Shown here: positions 21,612 through 31,976 of the stretch, piece by piece | Layout of the letters: each line of letters starts with the position of its first letter | Position numbering within the stretch: position 1 is the first letter of the stretch | Origin: Litsea cubeba | Lineage: Eukaryota > Streptophyta > Magnoliopsida > Laurales > Lauraceae | Direction: 5' to 3' | Assembly: GCA_012931725.1 (NCBI GenBank) | Contig: CM022949.1 | Location: forward strand, 7,801,775 to 7,865,774 | DNA length: 64,000 bases | Notes under the pieces: generated by a model | What the model saw: only the letters and a program-made list of their open reading frames with translations | The model's database searches: none | What the model was told of the DNA's origin: nothing | Position numbers and translations under genes: made by a program

Positions 21612-22838
21612 CTCACGAAGAAAGGCGATATACTCGGGTAACTCATCATCCTTTATATTCTTGCTTATGAATACAGGACGTGGGTTATCTGGTGTTCCCA
21701 AGTCTATCTTTTGAACATGATCTTCTGTTAGAAGGTTCGAAGGTGGTTCCTCCACAATATTTTCGGAGGCTTCCAGCTCAACGAAACCTTCTGGGTTTTC
21801 AAAAGGCATTTCCAGACCAAGGTTTTGTTCCTTTCCACGGGTCTTCTTGATCGGTAATTTTCCCAAGGCTTGCTATGAGATGATCCCAATCGCCTGTTGA
21901 AACCGGGTCGAAGTAGGTTAACTTCTTTTGGAGATGAGGGTTCTTCTGGGTCAGAAGACCACACGTCTGTTCCATCGGACAACTCCTCTTCATTTTCGGA
22001 GAAAATCGTGCCAATTGGATGAGCTTCCTGGATCTTTGTCAGGTGACTTATTAAAGAGATATCCAGGGAGATCGATGTCTTCATGGACTTGAGAAGTTGA
22101 GGCTTGGTCAGTATATTGACTTTTAAGCCTTTGTGTCAACTGTCTCAAGGGAGTGTCAGGATCATACCCTAAACCGTGTGAAGACTTTTCTACATAGCCA
22201 TAGAGTCTCCAATCTTCCAGCTGGCTTTTGGTCAAGACGGGCCCCAATGGCGTGAGAATACCGCGTCCTTCTCCCAAACCGACTGGGTTTTGAGCGTCAT
22301 AGCCCATTTTCTTCATAATAGCTTGTGCCACAGAACTGTATAAGGATAGTTGAGGCATACCTTTATTTTGGAAAGGTTCAAGCATGGAGTTTGATGAAGA
22401 AGCATCCGATCTATGGAAGAAGATCGGCTTTTCCTTTGCTGAAGTTGCTGGAACAACGAAGGAAGCTGACGTAGGATCTTTTATGTCAGAAGTTTTCTCC
22501 ATTGGAGTGAGAGCAGGCTGAACTTGCTGAGTGTCAGCTTGGCTTAACGATGTGTCGTCTTCCGGCTCTGAATCCGAGTCCGTGTCTTGCATGATAGACA
22601 CGAAAGAGACAACAAATTTGCCCCCAGGGCTTTGCTTTGCCTTCTTCACTTTAGTTGTGTGACCAAAGGCTTTGAAGGTTTGAGGGAGATGATGAAGGGA
22701 GTTTGAATGCTCTTCAGATTTACCGGATGGTTTGTTTTCTTCCGGTGATTGTTGAGGAGCTTTGCCTTTATCTTTCTGGAGATTTTCGGCAAAGGATGCT
22801 GTGTGCTTCTCCTCTTCGTCTTTTTCACCTTCATACAT
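21612..22838 (-). pseudogene. G-patch-like segment and linker of element B polyprotein
   Basis: The frame from 22838 to 21990 is acidic and Ser-rich, with IMKKMGYDAQNPVGLGEGRG near the middle, which resembles the G-patch-like segment often found between protease and reverse transcriptase in Tat elements. A further open piece (21866-21609) ends in DELPEYIAFLRE, leading to the RT start. The role of the segment is not known; G-patches bind nucleic acid or helicases elsewhere. Confidence 0.65.
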
Positions 22839-23345
22839 CTATGAGTTTGCGAAGTGGACTTCTTTACCTTTGAAGGGTTTTCTGTCCGCAAAGACTCGAT
22901 GTATCATGCCGTCGTCGCCAACAAACTTGATGCATTGATGTAGAGTTGAAGGGACAACACCATTCTCGTGGATCCAAGGGTGTCCGAGAAGGATGTTGTA
23001 GCATGAAGGGGTTTTTATTGCATACACTGTGACCTCAGAGATAAGATCACCGATCTGCAATTTGAACCTGATTTTTGCCGATAGGCCTTTGAGTACTCCC
23101 ATCGTATCCAAAGATAGATACAGATGTGTGGCTCAGCTTGCTGGGTGGGATACCCAACTCTTCAAGAGCCGATGTGGAGATGAGGTTGAGTGCAGAACCT
23201 GGGTCGATCTGAACTCTGTGCATAGGCATTCCCTTGATATACCCTGTGAAGTACAGGGGTCGGTTATGCCTGGTTTCTCCAAGTAGGAGGTCGTCCTTTG
23301 TGAAGGCGATGGTTGCACTGGCTGCTTTTTTACCGAGAGGCATTC
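22839..23345 (-). pseudogene. Aspartic protease of element B
   Basis: The frame starting at 23343 contains MHRVQIDPGSALNLIS, the retropepsin active-site region in the DPGS form common in plant gypsy elements, followed by LEELGIPPSKL. A frameshift near 23050-23110 leads to YNILLGHPWIHENGVVPSTL, the usual end of the domain, and an in-frame TAG at 22839-22841. The enzyme would cut the polyprotein. It is disabled here. Confidence 0.85.
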
Positions 23346-24927
23346 AATGCATGATCCCTCAGTTTTCTTCTTTTCTCCCTTTGAGGAGGCTTCTGAGTTT
23401 TTTGACCCGGTAATCCATTTCAATTTGGAGGACTTGCGGGGCATATTTGTCGACATCCTCATTCAGCTTTTGTAATTCCGAGATGAGATTATCACGAGTG
23501 TGCGGAGACATTCGCAACAAATCTAGGATGCGCAGACGTGCAGGTATGTGCTTGAAGTGTTCAATCAAGTCATACTTGAAAGCCTCCTTAGGGCCTGCAT
23601 GTTCATCATTGTTGCCACTAGGGGCGCTTACAACATCTTTTCCCGAAGGATTTACATATGTAAAGGAAGATTGGTTGTAATTTTTGTGGTAGTCCCGGCC
23701 AGAGCGAGTGCCTCTACCAACTTCGAGAGCTTCTTGAGAAGGGTCTTCGTTTGGAAGATTGTCTTCAGGATCAAGAGGCTATCGTTTTTCATTTGCTGAG
23801 GATGAATCAGCAACAGAGTTGCCATCCTCAGTGATCGTGTTGCACGGGGCATTTTCCGGGAACAAGTCCTGAACAGCATCCAGCAACCTTTCTTCTTCGT
23901 TGACTAATTCATCGTCCCAAGCATCAATGGCTGGGAATTCTTCAGTCAGGAAGGGTGTGAACTTTGAAGTCACAGTCTCAGGAGAAGAAACCTGAGAGGG
24001 TGTCATCTCAGTGAAAGTCACGTGAGACGAGGTGGCTTCAGAAGATACATTGCTAGGCGTCGCCGGAGTGTAAGTGCTCTCATCAGACGATGCTTCGGAA
24101 GAGCTATAATCCCGAATTATCACATTACAGGAAGCTCTGACGGGAGACGTTGCCTGATCGGAGTCAGACTCATCCTCGGATGTAAGAGGATCGTCTATCC
24201 AGCAATTTTCTCCATTTTCAGGAGTTAAGGGAGGATGTACCTGGTGGTCTTCAGGGACTTCAGGCTCTGGATTGCGAGGAGGCTCGTTGACGCGTTCTTG
24301 CTCTTGTTCTAGAGCGAGTCGCTGCAAGATCCTTGCATATTCTTCAAGATCAGGCATGGGAGCCGGATCTTCTTTTTCATCAACTCTTTGTGGCTTAACA
24401 TGGTTGATTTCCACTGGAGTAATGAGAGGTGCTGGATCAGCAGCATTTTCTTGTACAGCTTCTTGGTCTTCTTCATCATCAGACCAGGATCCTTGTGGCT
24501 GTAGGGGGTTATACCAGATTACTGGCATAAGATGAGACTCAGGAACCCATTCTTCATTGGAGAGATATTCTCCTGTTTCAAGGGACTCCTCCCACTCATC
24601 TGTGTAGTTGGATTCGAATCCATCATCGGTGTCGCTGGATTCGTATCCATCAATGGAGAATCCAACTACCGAATTGCAAGAGTATGATGCCTCTTGCATG
24701 GCTTCTTTGAATTGAGGTGCCATGAAATCACTGAGAGTGAATTTCCTTACCCCCTTTGAAGTCTCTGAAAGGGATATTTTTGTTGCCTCCAGTGAAACGG
24801 TAGAGGAAGCCTTTGCCTTTTCTTTGACCTCTAGTTTTGGCTGGGTCTTCTCTTGCCGTTTGAGCTTGAGGAGATGCTTCCTAGCCTGCCTTCGCTGTTG
24901 AGCTGTAGGCTTTGTTTTCACGACCTC
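23346..24927 (-). pseudogene. Acidic linker region of element B polyprotein
   Basis: A 380-codon open stretch (24921-23779) rich in Glu, Ser and Thr follows the nucleocapsid-like part. It is in the same frame as that part but separated by one TAG (24928-24930), and another single TAG (23779-23781) separates it from the next piece (LIEHFKHIPARLRILDLLRM, about 23568-23510). I recognise no domain in the acidic part. It lies between gag and protease in the polyprotein. Confidence 0.6.
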
Positions 24928-25464
24928 CTAATTTTCATCTTCCAGGAGATCGGGATGTACCCATATGGGTTGTCCGTCTGGTGTCGGGTAAGGAACCAGT
25001 TCCTCGGACGCTTGGATTGAGTTTATCACCTTGAAGGAAGTAGTGATCTTTTTCTTCGGTGATTTTGATGTTTGTCCACATGTCACCATGTTGACGGAGG
25101 CAGGCCCATAGTTTTTGTCAAAGGTAATGACTCCGTCGTTTATTTTCTCCCTCACAACGAAGCATTGATTGAGAGGATGCGAGATCATCTGGTGGTATGG
25201 ACAGTACCGAGGATCGTTGGTTTTGCCAACATCACCCGGTCTTTTTGGTTCAGGCAAGGTGAGCTTGCCGTTTGCCACAAGAGCCCCGAAGATTTCATCA
25301 ACATCTTCATCAAACGGGTATTTCTTCTCTACTCGTTCTTTGAAGGCATCTGAGAGTTCAGGTCTCTTACCAGCAACTTTATTTTCAGCTTTCTTTGGTG
25401 GCTGAGGAGCTGACTTGGTCTGCACATTGATGACCTCTTTTTTTCTTTGGTTTAGAGGTTGCAA
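24928..25464 (-). pseudogene. Nucleocapsid-like end of gag, element B
   Basis: The stretch reads ELSDAFKERVEKKYPFDED and then CPYHQMISHPLNQCFVVREK, a zinc-knuckle-like C-H-C pattern usual at the end of Tat gag proteins. Lys-rich flanks fit RNA binding. It is out of frame with the capsid part (frameshift near 25440, in a T-run) and ends in a TAG. Confidence 0.75.
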
Positions 25465-26400
25465 TGGCGGTTGGCTCTTTTCTTGATGATTTCTGACTGT
25501 TGAGGTCTTTAATCACCGTTTCAGCTTCCATGGAAGCTTCTTGGAGTTCTCCCAGGTTTTTTGATTTGTTGCCGATGATCATGGAGCGGATTCTGGCTCT
25601 CATGTTGTTTCGGCAGATGTCGACTAGCGACGCTTGTGGCAATACATCAGAGCATTTGTATGCCATTGCTTTCCACTTGTGAATGAAGTCATATATTGAC
25701 TCATTCTCCCCCTGTTTTAGGTTGCACAGCTGAGCCATAGTAGCGGGGTGATCCTCACCTTTGAAGTGAGTCAGGAAGCGTGTCTCTAGCATGGCCCAGT
25801 TTTGGATTGAGTCTTCCGGCAGAGTGGAGTACCAATCGAAGGCCGTACCTTTTAGGGTACTTGCAAAGAGGCGGATCTTGAGTGCATCTTGATCCGCGAT
25901 AGCTCCCGTCAGGATCTTGAAGTGGATGACGTGCTGTCTGGCTGATCCTTTCCCTGTATATGTTGGAGAGTAGGATGCTTGAATTTGGTGGGGAACAGGA
26001 CCGAGTCCGCCCATAAGGGATATGGTGGCTTGATCCCATGCTCCTTGAGTATATCCTCTTCTTTTGCTTTGGCGAGGATACTGTCTACGTCCTTTTTGGT
26101 AAGGGCGCGTGACTCATTTTCTTCTCCATTTACCTCGTCGTCTTGATGATTCGGAGGAGGTTCATTGTTCGCTTGAATTTGGAAGGTGAGGAGAAGGTTT
26201 TCCATCAGAGTTTCAATCCTCTGTTGGCCTTGTTCCAACTGCTGGATGCGGGTGATCGCATCATCTGGAGGTGGATTGCGGGGTGGTGGCTCAGAATTTG
26301 TAGCCAAGACATTCATCCTTCGTGATTCGAACGAAGAAACTGTCCTGGTGACTGAGCTGGGGCTCATTCTTTTTGAAGAAGAGCTTGAGGAAGGATCACT
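25465..26400 (-). pseudogene. Gag (capsid) of element B
   Basis: The first part (26367-25909) has a QQLEQGQ-type helical segment and PPYPLWADSVLFPTKFKHPT. After a one-base frameshift near 25970-25985 the capsid domain follows: VIHFKILTGAIADQDALKIR, FASTLKGTAFDWYSTLPEDS, then FLTHFKGEDH and LKQGENESIYDFIHKWK. This is the retrotransposon gag domain. The protein would form the particle around genomic RNA. The start is in frame with ORF1, parted by one TAG. Confidence 0.85.
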
Positions 26401-27426
26401 CTACTGTCCTTTGCTTGAAGGAGCAGGGGATTCTTCTAAATGCCTTCTTGTCCTGGAGACGCTGCGGGTCATCGGACGTCGGACATGGATTTTTGTTGCT
26501 GATTTTTGGCGTCTTCTGGTTTTTCCAACCATATGGACGGCAGCAACTTGGTTGGGTCTTTCTTTTTCGACCCATTTGGGAGAGACTTGGAGTGTAGGAG
26601 GCTGGGTCCTTTGCTTCTCTAGTCTCTTTTGCCGGTATGACGCGCGGCGGCGTATGCGACGGGCAATTTGAGCTTCGGTCAGCTCTGGCTGGGCTTTGAC
26701 GATGAAGGATGTGCTCCTTCGGGCGCAGCAGCCGAGCCTGTCTTCTTTGCAGCTGGGCAAGGACAGGATGCGAACCCTGTCCTTCGCCTGTTGCAGCGAA
26801 GCTTTGAATTTTTGGAGTTCGGCCCCTGTAGAGATGAAGGGTCGAACTGCAGGTTTGCAGGCCTTAGCAGGTGCTTGCAGAGGCCTTGTGATGCATGATT
26901 TGATTTTGGGCTTGTAGGAACAAGCCGGTTCATGCTGGGCTGACTTGAGAGTCAGGTTGGAGATGGGTTTCTCCTCTTTCATGTAGGCAAGAGGGTAGAA
27001 CTGGTTGTCCTTGAGTGGGGCCAGGAATGCTGGCTTAGTGGATGTTTGGGACCTTCTTTGTTTTGGTGAAGGTCTTGGGGACCAAGTCTTGGGATAGACC
27101 TGGTTGCTTGCAGGTCGAGGCTTCGTGGGGGTGCCACGGGCTTCAGGCCTTTTGGTGCTCGCCTTTGGTGTCACGGTAGTGACACGTTGAGAGGCGAGTT
27201 TCTGCTTCTTGGAGGGAGCAGTTTGTTCCTCGGGAAGTGGGAATGGTCCCAGCGTCCCAAAGACGATAGTCCGGGGAGTCGAGGTCGACCCGGAGTTCAG
27301 AGAATTGCCGAGGGAGTTGATGCTTCGGCAGCTGATGGGGCGCTTGTAAGTGCGCGTGGTTTGCTTCTGTTGAAGCATGAGTTGGTGCTTGTTTTCATCG
27401 AAAGTAATGGTTAGTGAAGCTGCCAT
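26401..27426 (-). CDS. ORF1 of element B (upstream of gag), unknown function
   Basis: A long intact ORF of about 341 codons precedes gag. I prefer the ATG at 27426 (MAASLTITFDENK), since the few codons before it resemble an intron acceptor (TTGTTTCAG). The protein is basic (many Lys/Arg, Pro, Thr) with an Arg-rich tail (IARRIRRRASYRQKR) and no recognised domain. Ogre-type elements are known for an extra ORF before gag, which this matches in place. It ends in TAG, after which the same frame continues into gag. It is the longest unbroken reading frame of B. Confidence 0.6.
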   Translation of the reverse strand: MAASLTITFDENKHQLMLQQKQTTRTYKRPISCRSINSLGNSLNSGSTSTPRTIVFGTLGPFPLPEEQTAPSKKQKLASQRVTTVTPKASTKRPEARGTPTKPRPASNQVYPKTWSPRPSPKQRRSQTSTKPAFLAPLKDNQFYPLAYMKEEKPISNLTLKSAQHEPACSYKPKIKSCITRPLQAPAKACKPAVRPFISTGAELQKFKASLQQAKDRVRILSLPSCKEDRLGCCARRSTSFIVKAQPELTEAQIARRIRRRASYRQKRLEKQRTQPPTLQVSPKWVEKERPNQVAAVHMVGKTRRRQKSATKIHVRRPMTRSVSRTRRHLEESPAPSSKGQ

Positions 27427-29093
27427 TGTTAGTTTTCGAAAATTTCTGAAACAAGACCACATCCATTAGTAATCACAAGAATATAATGATCATAAATGGC
27501 AAGTTCTATGGTTTCGTCTTTTCAAATTGCTAGAGGAAGATGACCCAAGCAACATGAAGAAGGCAAAACGCCATAGAGGGTACAATTGTTCTGATCGCAG
27601 GTATGGTAAGCCCAGAATGGGCATCCCAGTGACTGCTAGAAGCAATTGTGAACTTAAATTCGACTTATCGAGAAGCAGAGCTTGCTCGAGGTAAGAAGAA
27701 TATAAAGTTGGAGTTACAGATGTGCCGGTCGCAATACAGTAGACCCTGAAAGGGCGTACTAGTACCGCTAGACACAAATGTTTTGAGACCGCATCTATGA
27801 GATGAGATTCTCTGTTTTGAAAGGTCAAGATTGGATTCATCAAAGAGAGCAGATGGTATTCCGATCTGAACACGGGCTCAGCGATTTCCGCGAGCGCCAG
27901 TGCTCAGAAAGAAATGAACCATAATTTCTCGGATCTGAATCTAAAAATGACGAGTTTTTTTTTTTTTTTTTTGAAAGGCCAATATCGGGTTCATCAAAGA
28001 GAGCAAAAGGCACTCCAATCTGAACACGGGCTCAGCGATTTCCGCGAGCGCCAGTGCTCAGAAAGGAGAAGACCAAGATTTCTCCAATCTAAACCCAAAA
28101 TGACGGAAGTTTTGTTTTTGAAGATTTTGAAGATTTTTTTTTTAAAAATCTTTTATTTTTTTTTATTTATTTATTTATTTATTTTTTATTTTTTATTTTT
28201 TTTAAGACTTTTTTTTTGAAAATTTTTTTTATTTTTTATTTTTTATTTTAAAATTTATATATATATTTTTTAAAAAAATTTATTTTTGAAAAAAAAAATT
28301 TATTTAAAAGACGAGAGAGTAGACATAGGCATCCTAACCCGGTCTTATGAAATCTTGATTGATAGAATTGCCTCCAGGTAAGGGTAGGATTACTTAATGA
28401 ACCCGTTTAGAGGACCCTTACCTAGAACAGTCAAGCTGTCTCCACACTCTGGACAAGGCTTTTCTTTGAATCAACCATGATCAAAGAACACAGTTGGTTT
28501 AACCTTAGTGGTCTATGTCTTTTTTTTTTTCAATTATATTTTTATTTTATTATATTTTTTTTAATGAACTCATCGAAGAGAAACGAAGGCCCAAAACCTT
28601 AGTCGAACAGGCTCAACATTTCTGCAAGCGCGATGAACGATAGGAACGGATCAAGGTTTCTCAATTTTGAATCTAAAATGAGAAATCTAATTTTTTTTTA
28701 TTTTTTTATTTATATATATATTTTTTTTAGATCTTTAATGAACTCATCGAAGAGAAACGATGGCCCAAAACCTTAGTCGAACAGGCTCAACATTTCTGCA
28801 AGCGCGATGAACGATAGGAACGGATCAAGGTTTCTCAATTTTGAATCCAAAACTGAAAAATCTTATTTTTTTTGTTTTTTTATTATTTTTTTTTGAAAAG
28901 AGAAAGAGTGGAAATAAATTCAAAGAATTAAAAATTTCCATAAAATCTCATCTCATTTTTTTTAGATGCGGAATCCAACATAGGCCACCAATTATAAAGT
29001 AGCCAAGGAATCGAGAAAAGAAATATAAGCATAGAGCAAAATATATGATATGCAAATATTTCATTTCTAGCATCGTGTTCTCAAATAAACGAG
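27427..29093 (-). other. Leader of element B with diverged tandem repeats and low-complexity DNA
   Basis: This is the untranslated stretch between primer site and ORF1. Four related blocks (27816-27971, 27972-28110, 28562-28690, 28736-28865) share catc(a/g)aagagA and ggctca(g/a)c(g/a)atttc motifs; the last two are almost identical to each other. Between them lie T/A-rich runs (28130-28310). No protein frame is supported. A splice acceptor-like site near 27445 hints at a spliced leader. Confidence 0.65.
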
Positions 29094-29111
29094 TCCCCAC
29101 CGGGTGTGCCA
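29094..29111 (-). other. Primer binding site of element B
   Basis: On the minus strand, three bases after the LTR end, the sequence reads TGGCACACCCGGTGGGGA. TGG is the complement of a tRNA 3' CCA end. Which tRNA is used was not determined. It resembles primer sites of other plant gypsy elements and fixes the 5' LTR of B on the right side. Confidence 0.65.
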
Positions 29112-29114
29112 GCT

Positions 29115-31703
29115 TGATGGACCGCGCTCCTGCTCGGTTCTACCGAGGTCGGCGGACGTGGGAGTCCGTCGGGTCTGACCCTTTCGTAACCGGGGGGCAG
29201 GGGCGTGCATCAACATTTCTTTTTTTTTTTGTGGGTGTGCCAGATTTTCTATTTTACTTGGAATTACAAGTGGTGATCCGGAGATCAACCTTCGCAAGTA
29301 AAAAAGAAATCAACTTCTTTCAAGTTTTCCATTGCACATATATTTAAGAAAAGAGACATTTTTTTGGTTTGCCGTGAAAGGCGATTTTTTTGGCATTTAT
29401 AGCCGATTTTGGCGTTTATAGCCGATTTTTGGCGTTTATAGCCGATTTTGGCGTTTATAGCCGATTTACAATCCTTATCAATAATGAAAGACAAGAGTTG
29501 TGATTTTTGTCTCTTTTGAAAAAATACAAACTACAATGAAAAGCAAGAAAAGGAGGATCTAACTTCTCAGGAGATTGTGGGGGACCCGTTTAGATTGACG
29601 GTCGCAAGCCATATGTGGGCTTCGCCATCATCCATGCAGATGAGAACAGAGGATGCTATTGATTCGCTTGGCTTGGTTATAACCTCAGGTTTTTAGAGAA
29701 CAAAGACCAAAAGAAGGTCCTATGTCCAATAAAAAGCCGAGTAGACGGGCTTGAAAAGCCATGTCTAAGCCATTGGAGGCAGAAGGAGAAGGCAAGGACC
29801 TTGGGGGGGGGGGTACCCCCCAAGGGACTTTTGTCACCTTATAGCGGTGGTCGGTGTAGGATTTCCGCAGAGTTTTCTCTCTTAGATTTCTGATGCCTCT
29901 TTCTGTCTAAGTTTCCGGATTTTATGCAGTCTATTGTCTGTGTGTCTGCTTTCTTTCTTCTTGGAGAGCTCTCCTATTTATAGGCTTTTAGGTAGCCATT
30001 TAGGAGGGTTTATGAGCCTTGATTGTCATAAAGCTACATAAAGGGAGGAGTTACAAAATTGAATTCTTTATTTTGTAACTCCTTTTTCTTGGCTTCTGAT
30101 TGGCCGGAGGAGATTGAGGGCATTTAATCGCCTTTAATCGCCATGATGGGAGGAGTTTCATGGGTTAAATGCCATGAATCTCTTGACTTGTAACTCCCGG
30201 ATGCTTGCTTCTGATTGGTCCGTCCAAAGAAATGGATTAATGACTGTAATAAAGCTAGTCAATTAATCGCATTAAGTGGTCGCCGAGCATCTGAAGAGTC
30301 GTGGGCCGTGCAGTGTCTTTTGGGATTCTTCTGGCGATGATCATCGATGGATCTTCATGTAGATCGATGTTGGATGACTATGTAATTTCAGGTGTTTGTT
30401 GCCAACAGCAGGTCGGTGCCATCTGTCCTGTCGATTTCTCGATCAGTCGGGTAGAAAGCACACTTTTTTTGGTTGACCGGGTGGCGATCAATATTGTTTT
30501 CGATACTCTTGATGATTGACCCGTGTTTTAGACGGATGTCAGAGGATTTGGTGTCTCAAAAGTATGAATTTTCGAAAATACCAGAGGCTGGGCGCTTCGA
30601 ATCGCGAAAAAACGGCGAAAACCGGGGTTTCCGGGGCATTCCCGGCGACCCCGGGCTCCAGGGTCGCCTGCGACCCTGGGGGGTTTTTCCCCCTTTTTGT
30701 CCCGTTTTGTGTCCGTTTTTGCTGTTTTTCGATTCTTTTTTCTTCTGTATTTTTCCTTCACATTTTTGACCATTTATTGGCCTGATTTCCCTGTAGGAAA
30801 CCTGATGAGAATCCTTGCATTTTATTTTGCAAAGTTTCCAATTTCCTGAGAAAGCCGAAGACTTTGTCGCGCAGAGCTGCCGATTTTCCGTCAGAAGCTG
30901 AAACTGGGACAAACGATGTCAGAATGACCTGAAATTTGGTGTGAAGCCTCCTGAGCAATAAATAAGACCAACCATAGGCTTTTGTTTAAGTTTTGAAGTC
31001 GTTTGGGGTCCTATCACCAGTAGACTCGTTTTTGTCGCGATGAAGATGTCGCGGTTTGATGTGCGGTCAACCGATGTCCGATTGACTTGAAATTTGACAG
31101 GGAACCTATTAGAGTCATTTTAAGATGATCCATAGGCTCTGTCTTGGAAACCATGGTCCCGGAGAGCTTTGCCGCCGAGAGGCCTGATTTGGCTTCCGAG
31201 CGTCAAACTATGGTCAAATGTTGTCGAAATGACCTGAAATTTGACGTGTAGCCCTTTTTAAGCATTTTGAAGCCGTCCATGTGCTCTATCTGATGAGTAA
31301 TGGCCTCGGTGGTTCTCGCCGCCGAGAGGCTTGATTTAGCTGTTCGAGGGTTGATGTAGGGTCAAACATTGTCGGTTTGACTCGGAACTTGACGTGGAGC
31401 CTTTTGGAAGTATTTTGAGACCATCCATCGGCTCTGATCGAAGATTTGGTGTCTCCGATGCTTTTGCCGCCGAGAGCTCCTTTTCAGTTGTCGGAGAATT
31501 GAAGTTAGGCCAAATGATTTTGAATTTCGGGCCATTTCAATTTTGTGTACTCCTCTTTTGGCTGTCTTGAAGGATCTTGCAGTTTTTGTTTGATTCTGAC
31601 AAGATTTGATTTTTGGAAGTAGCATTGCCTATTTATGGCAGGTTGCGACTTCATGTAGCTCTTTGGATCTTGAAGAGGCAAAGTGACATTTTTGGTGTCA
31701 ACA
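29115..31703 (-). repeat. 5' LTR of element B
   Basis: It is almost identical to 8380-10972 with the same ends and features, including the TATA box at 29974-29983. Scattered point changes and short indels (for instance in a G-run near 29803 and in T-runs) separate the two, so the insertion is not brand new. Its right end abuts the target duplication CTTTG (31704-31708). Confidence 0.9.
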
Positions 31704-31708
31704 CTTTG

Positions 31709-31976
31709 TTCGGTCAGCCGACAAAAGGACTGTCGGTCAACCGAGTGTATATTATGAAATTTAGAAGATGTATATCTCTTTGGATTTTGAACTGATGAGC
31801 AACCGATAGCCTAACCGATGAGCTGACCGATAGTCAGAAATTTTCAGAATTAATTTTCGAATTTTAAGATTAAGAGCCTATTGATTTAATCAAGGTTGTT
31901 CATATTGTTTATACCTCCATAGGTGATAATTAAGGAGACTTTAAAGTACAAATTTTATATAAACTGTGATGTTCAT
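31709..31976 (+). repeat. 5' LTR of element A, segment 2
   Basis: It resumes element A directly after the B target duplication: TCGGTCAGCCGACAAAAGG and GTGTATATTATGAAATTT match 63936-64000. It ends at the insertion of solo LTR C. Confidence 0.85.

Larger units (their letters stand above)
8380..31703 (-). mobile_element. Ty3/gypsy element B (Tat/Ogre type), 23.3 kb, complete in outline
   Basis: The element is bounded by two LTRs of about 2.59 kb (8380-10972, 29115-31703) and a perfect 5-bp target duplication CTTTG (8375-8379, 31704-31708). The unfilled site is preserved in the 3' LTR of A at 63931-63935. Read on the minus strand it has a primer site, a long leader, ORF1, gag, protease, reverse transcriptase, two RNase H domains and integrase, then an antisense gene and the 3' LTR. 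Large size, ORF1 before gag and a second RNase H are Tat/Ogre traits. The coding parts are broken throughout. Confidence 0.9.
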
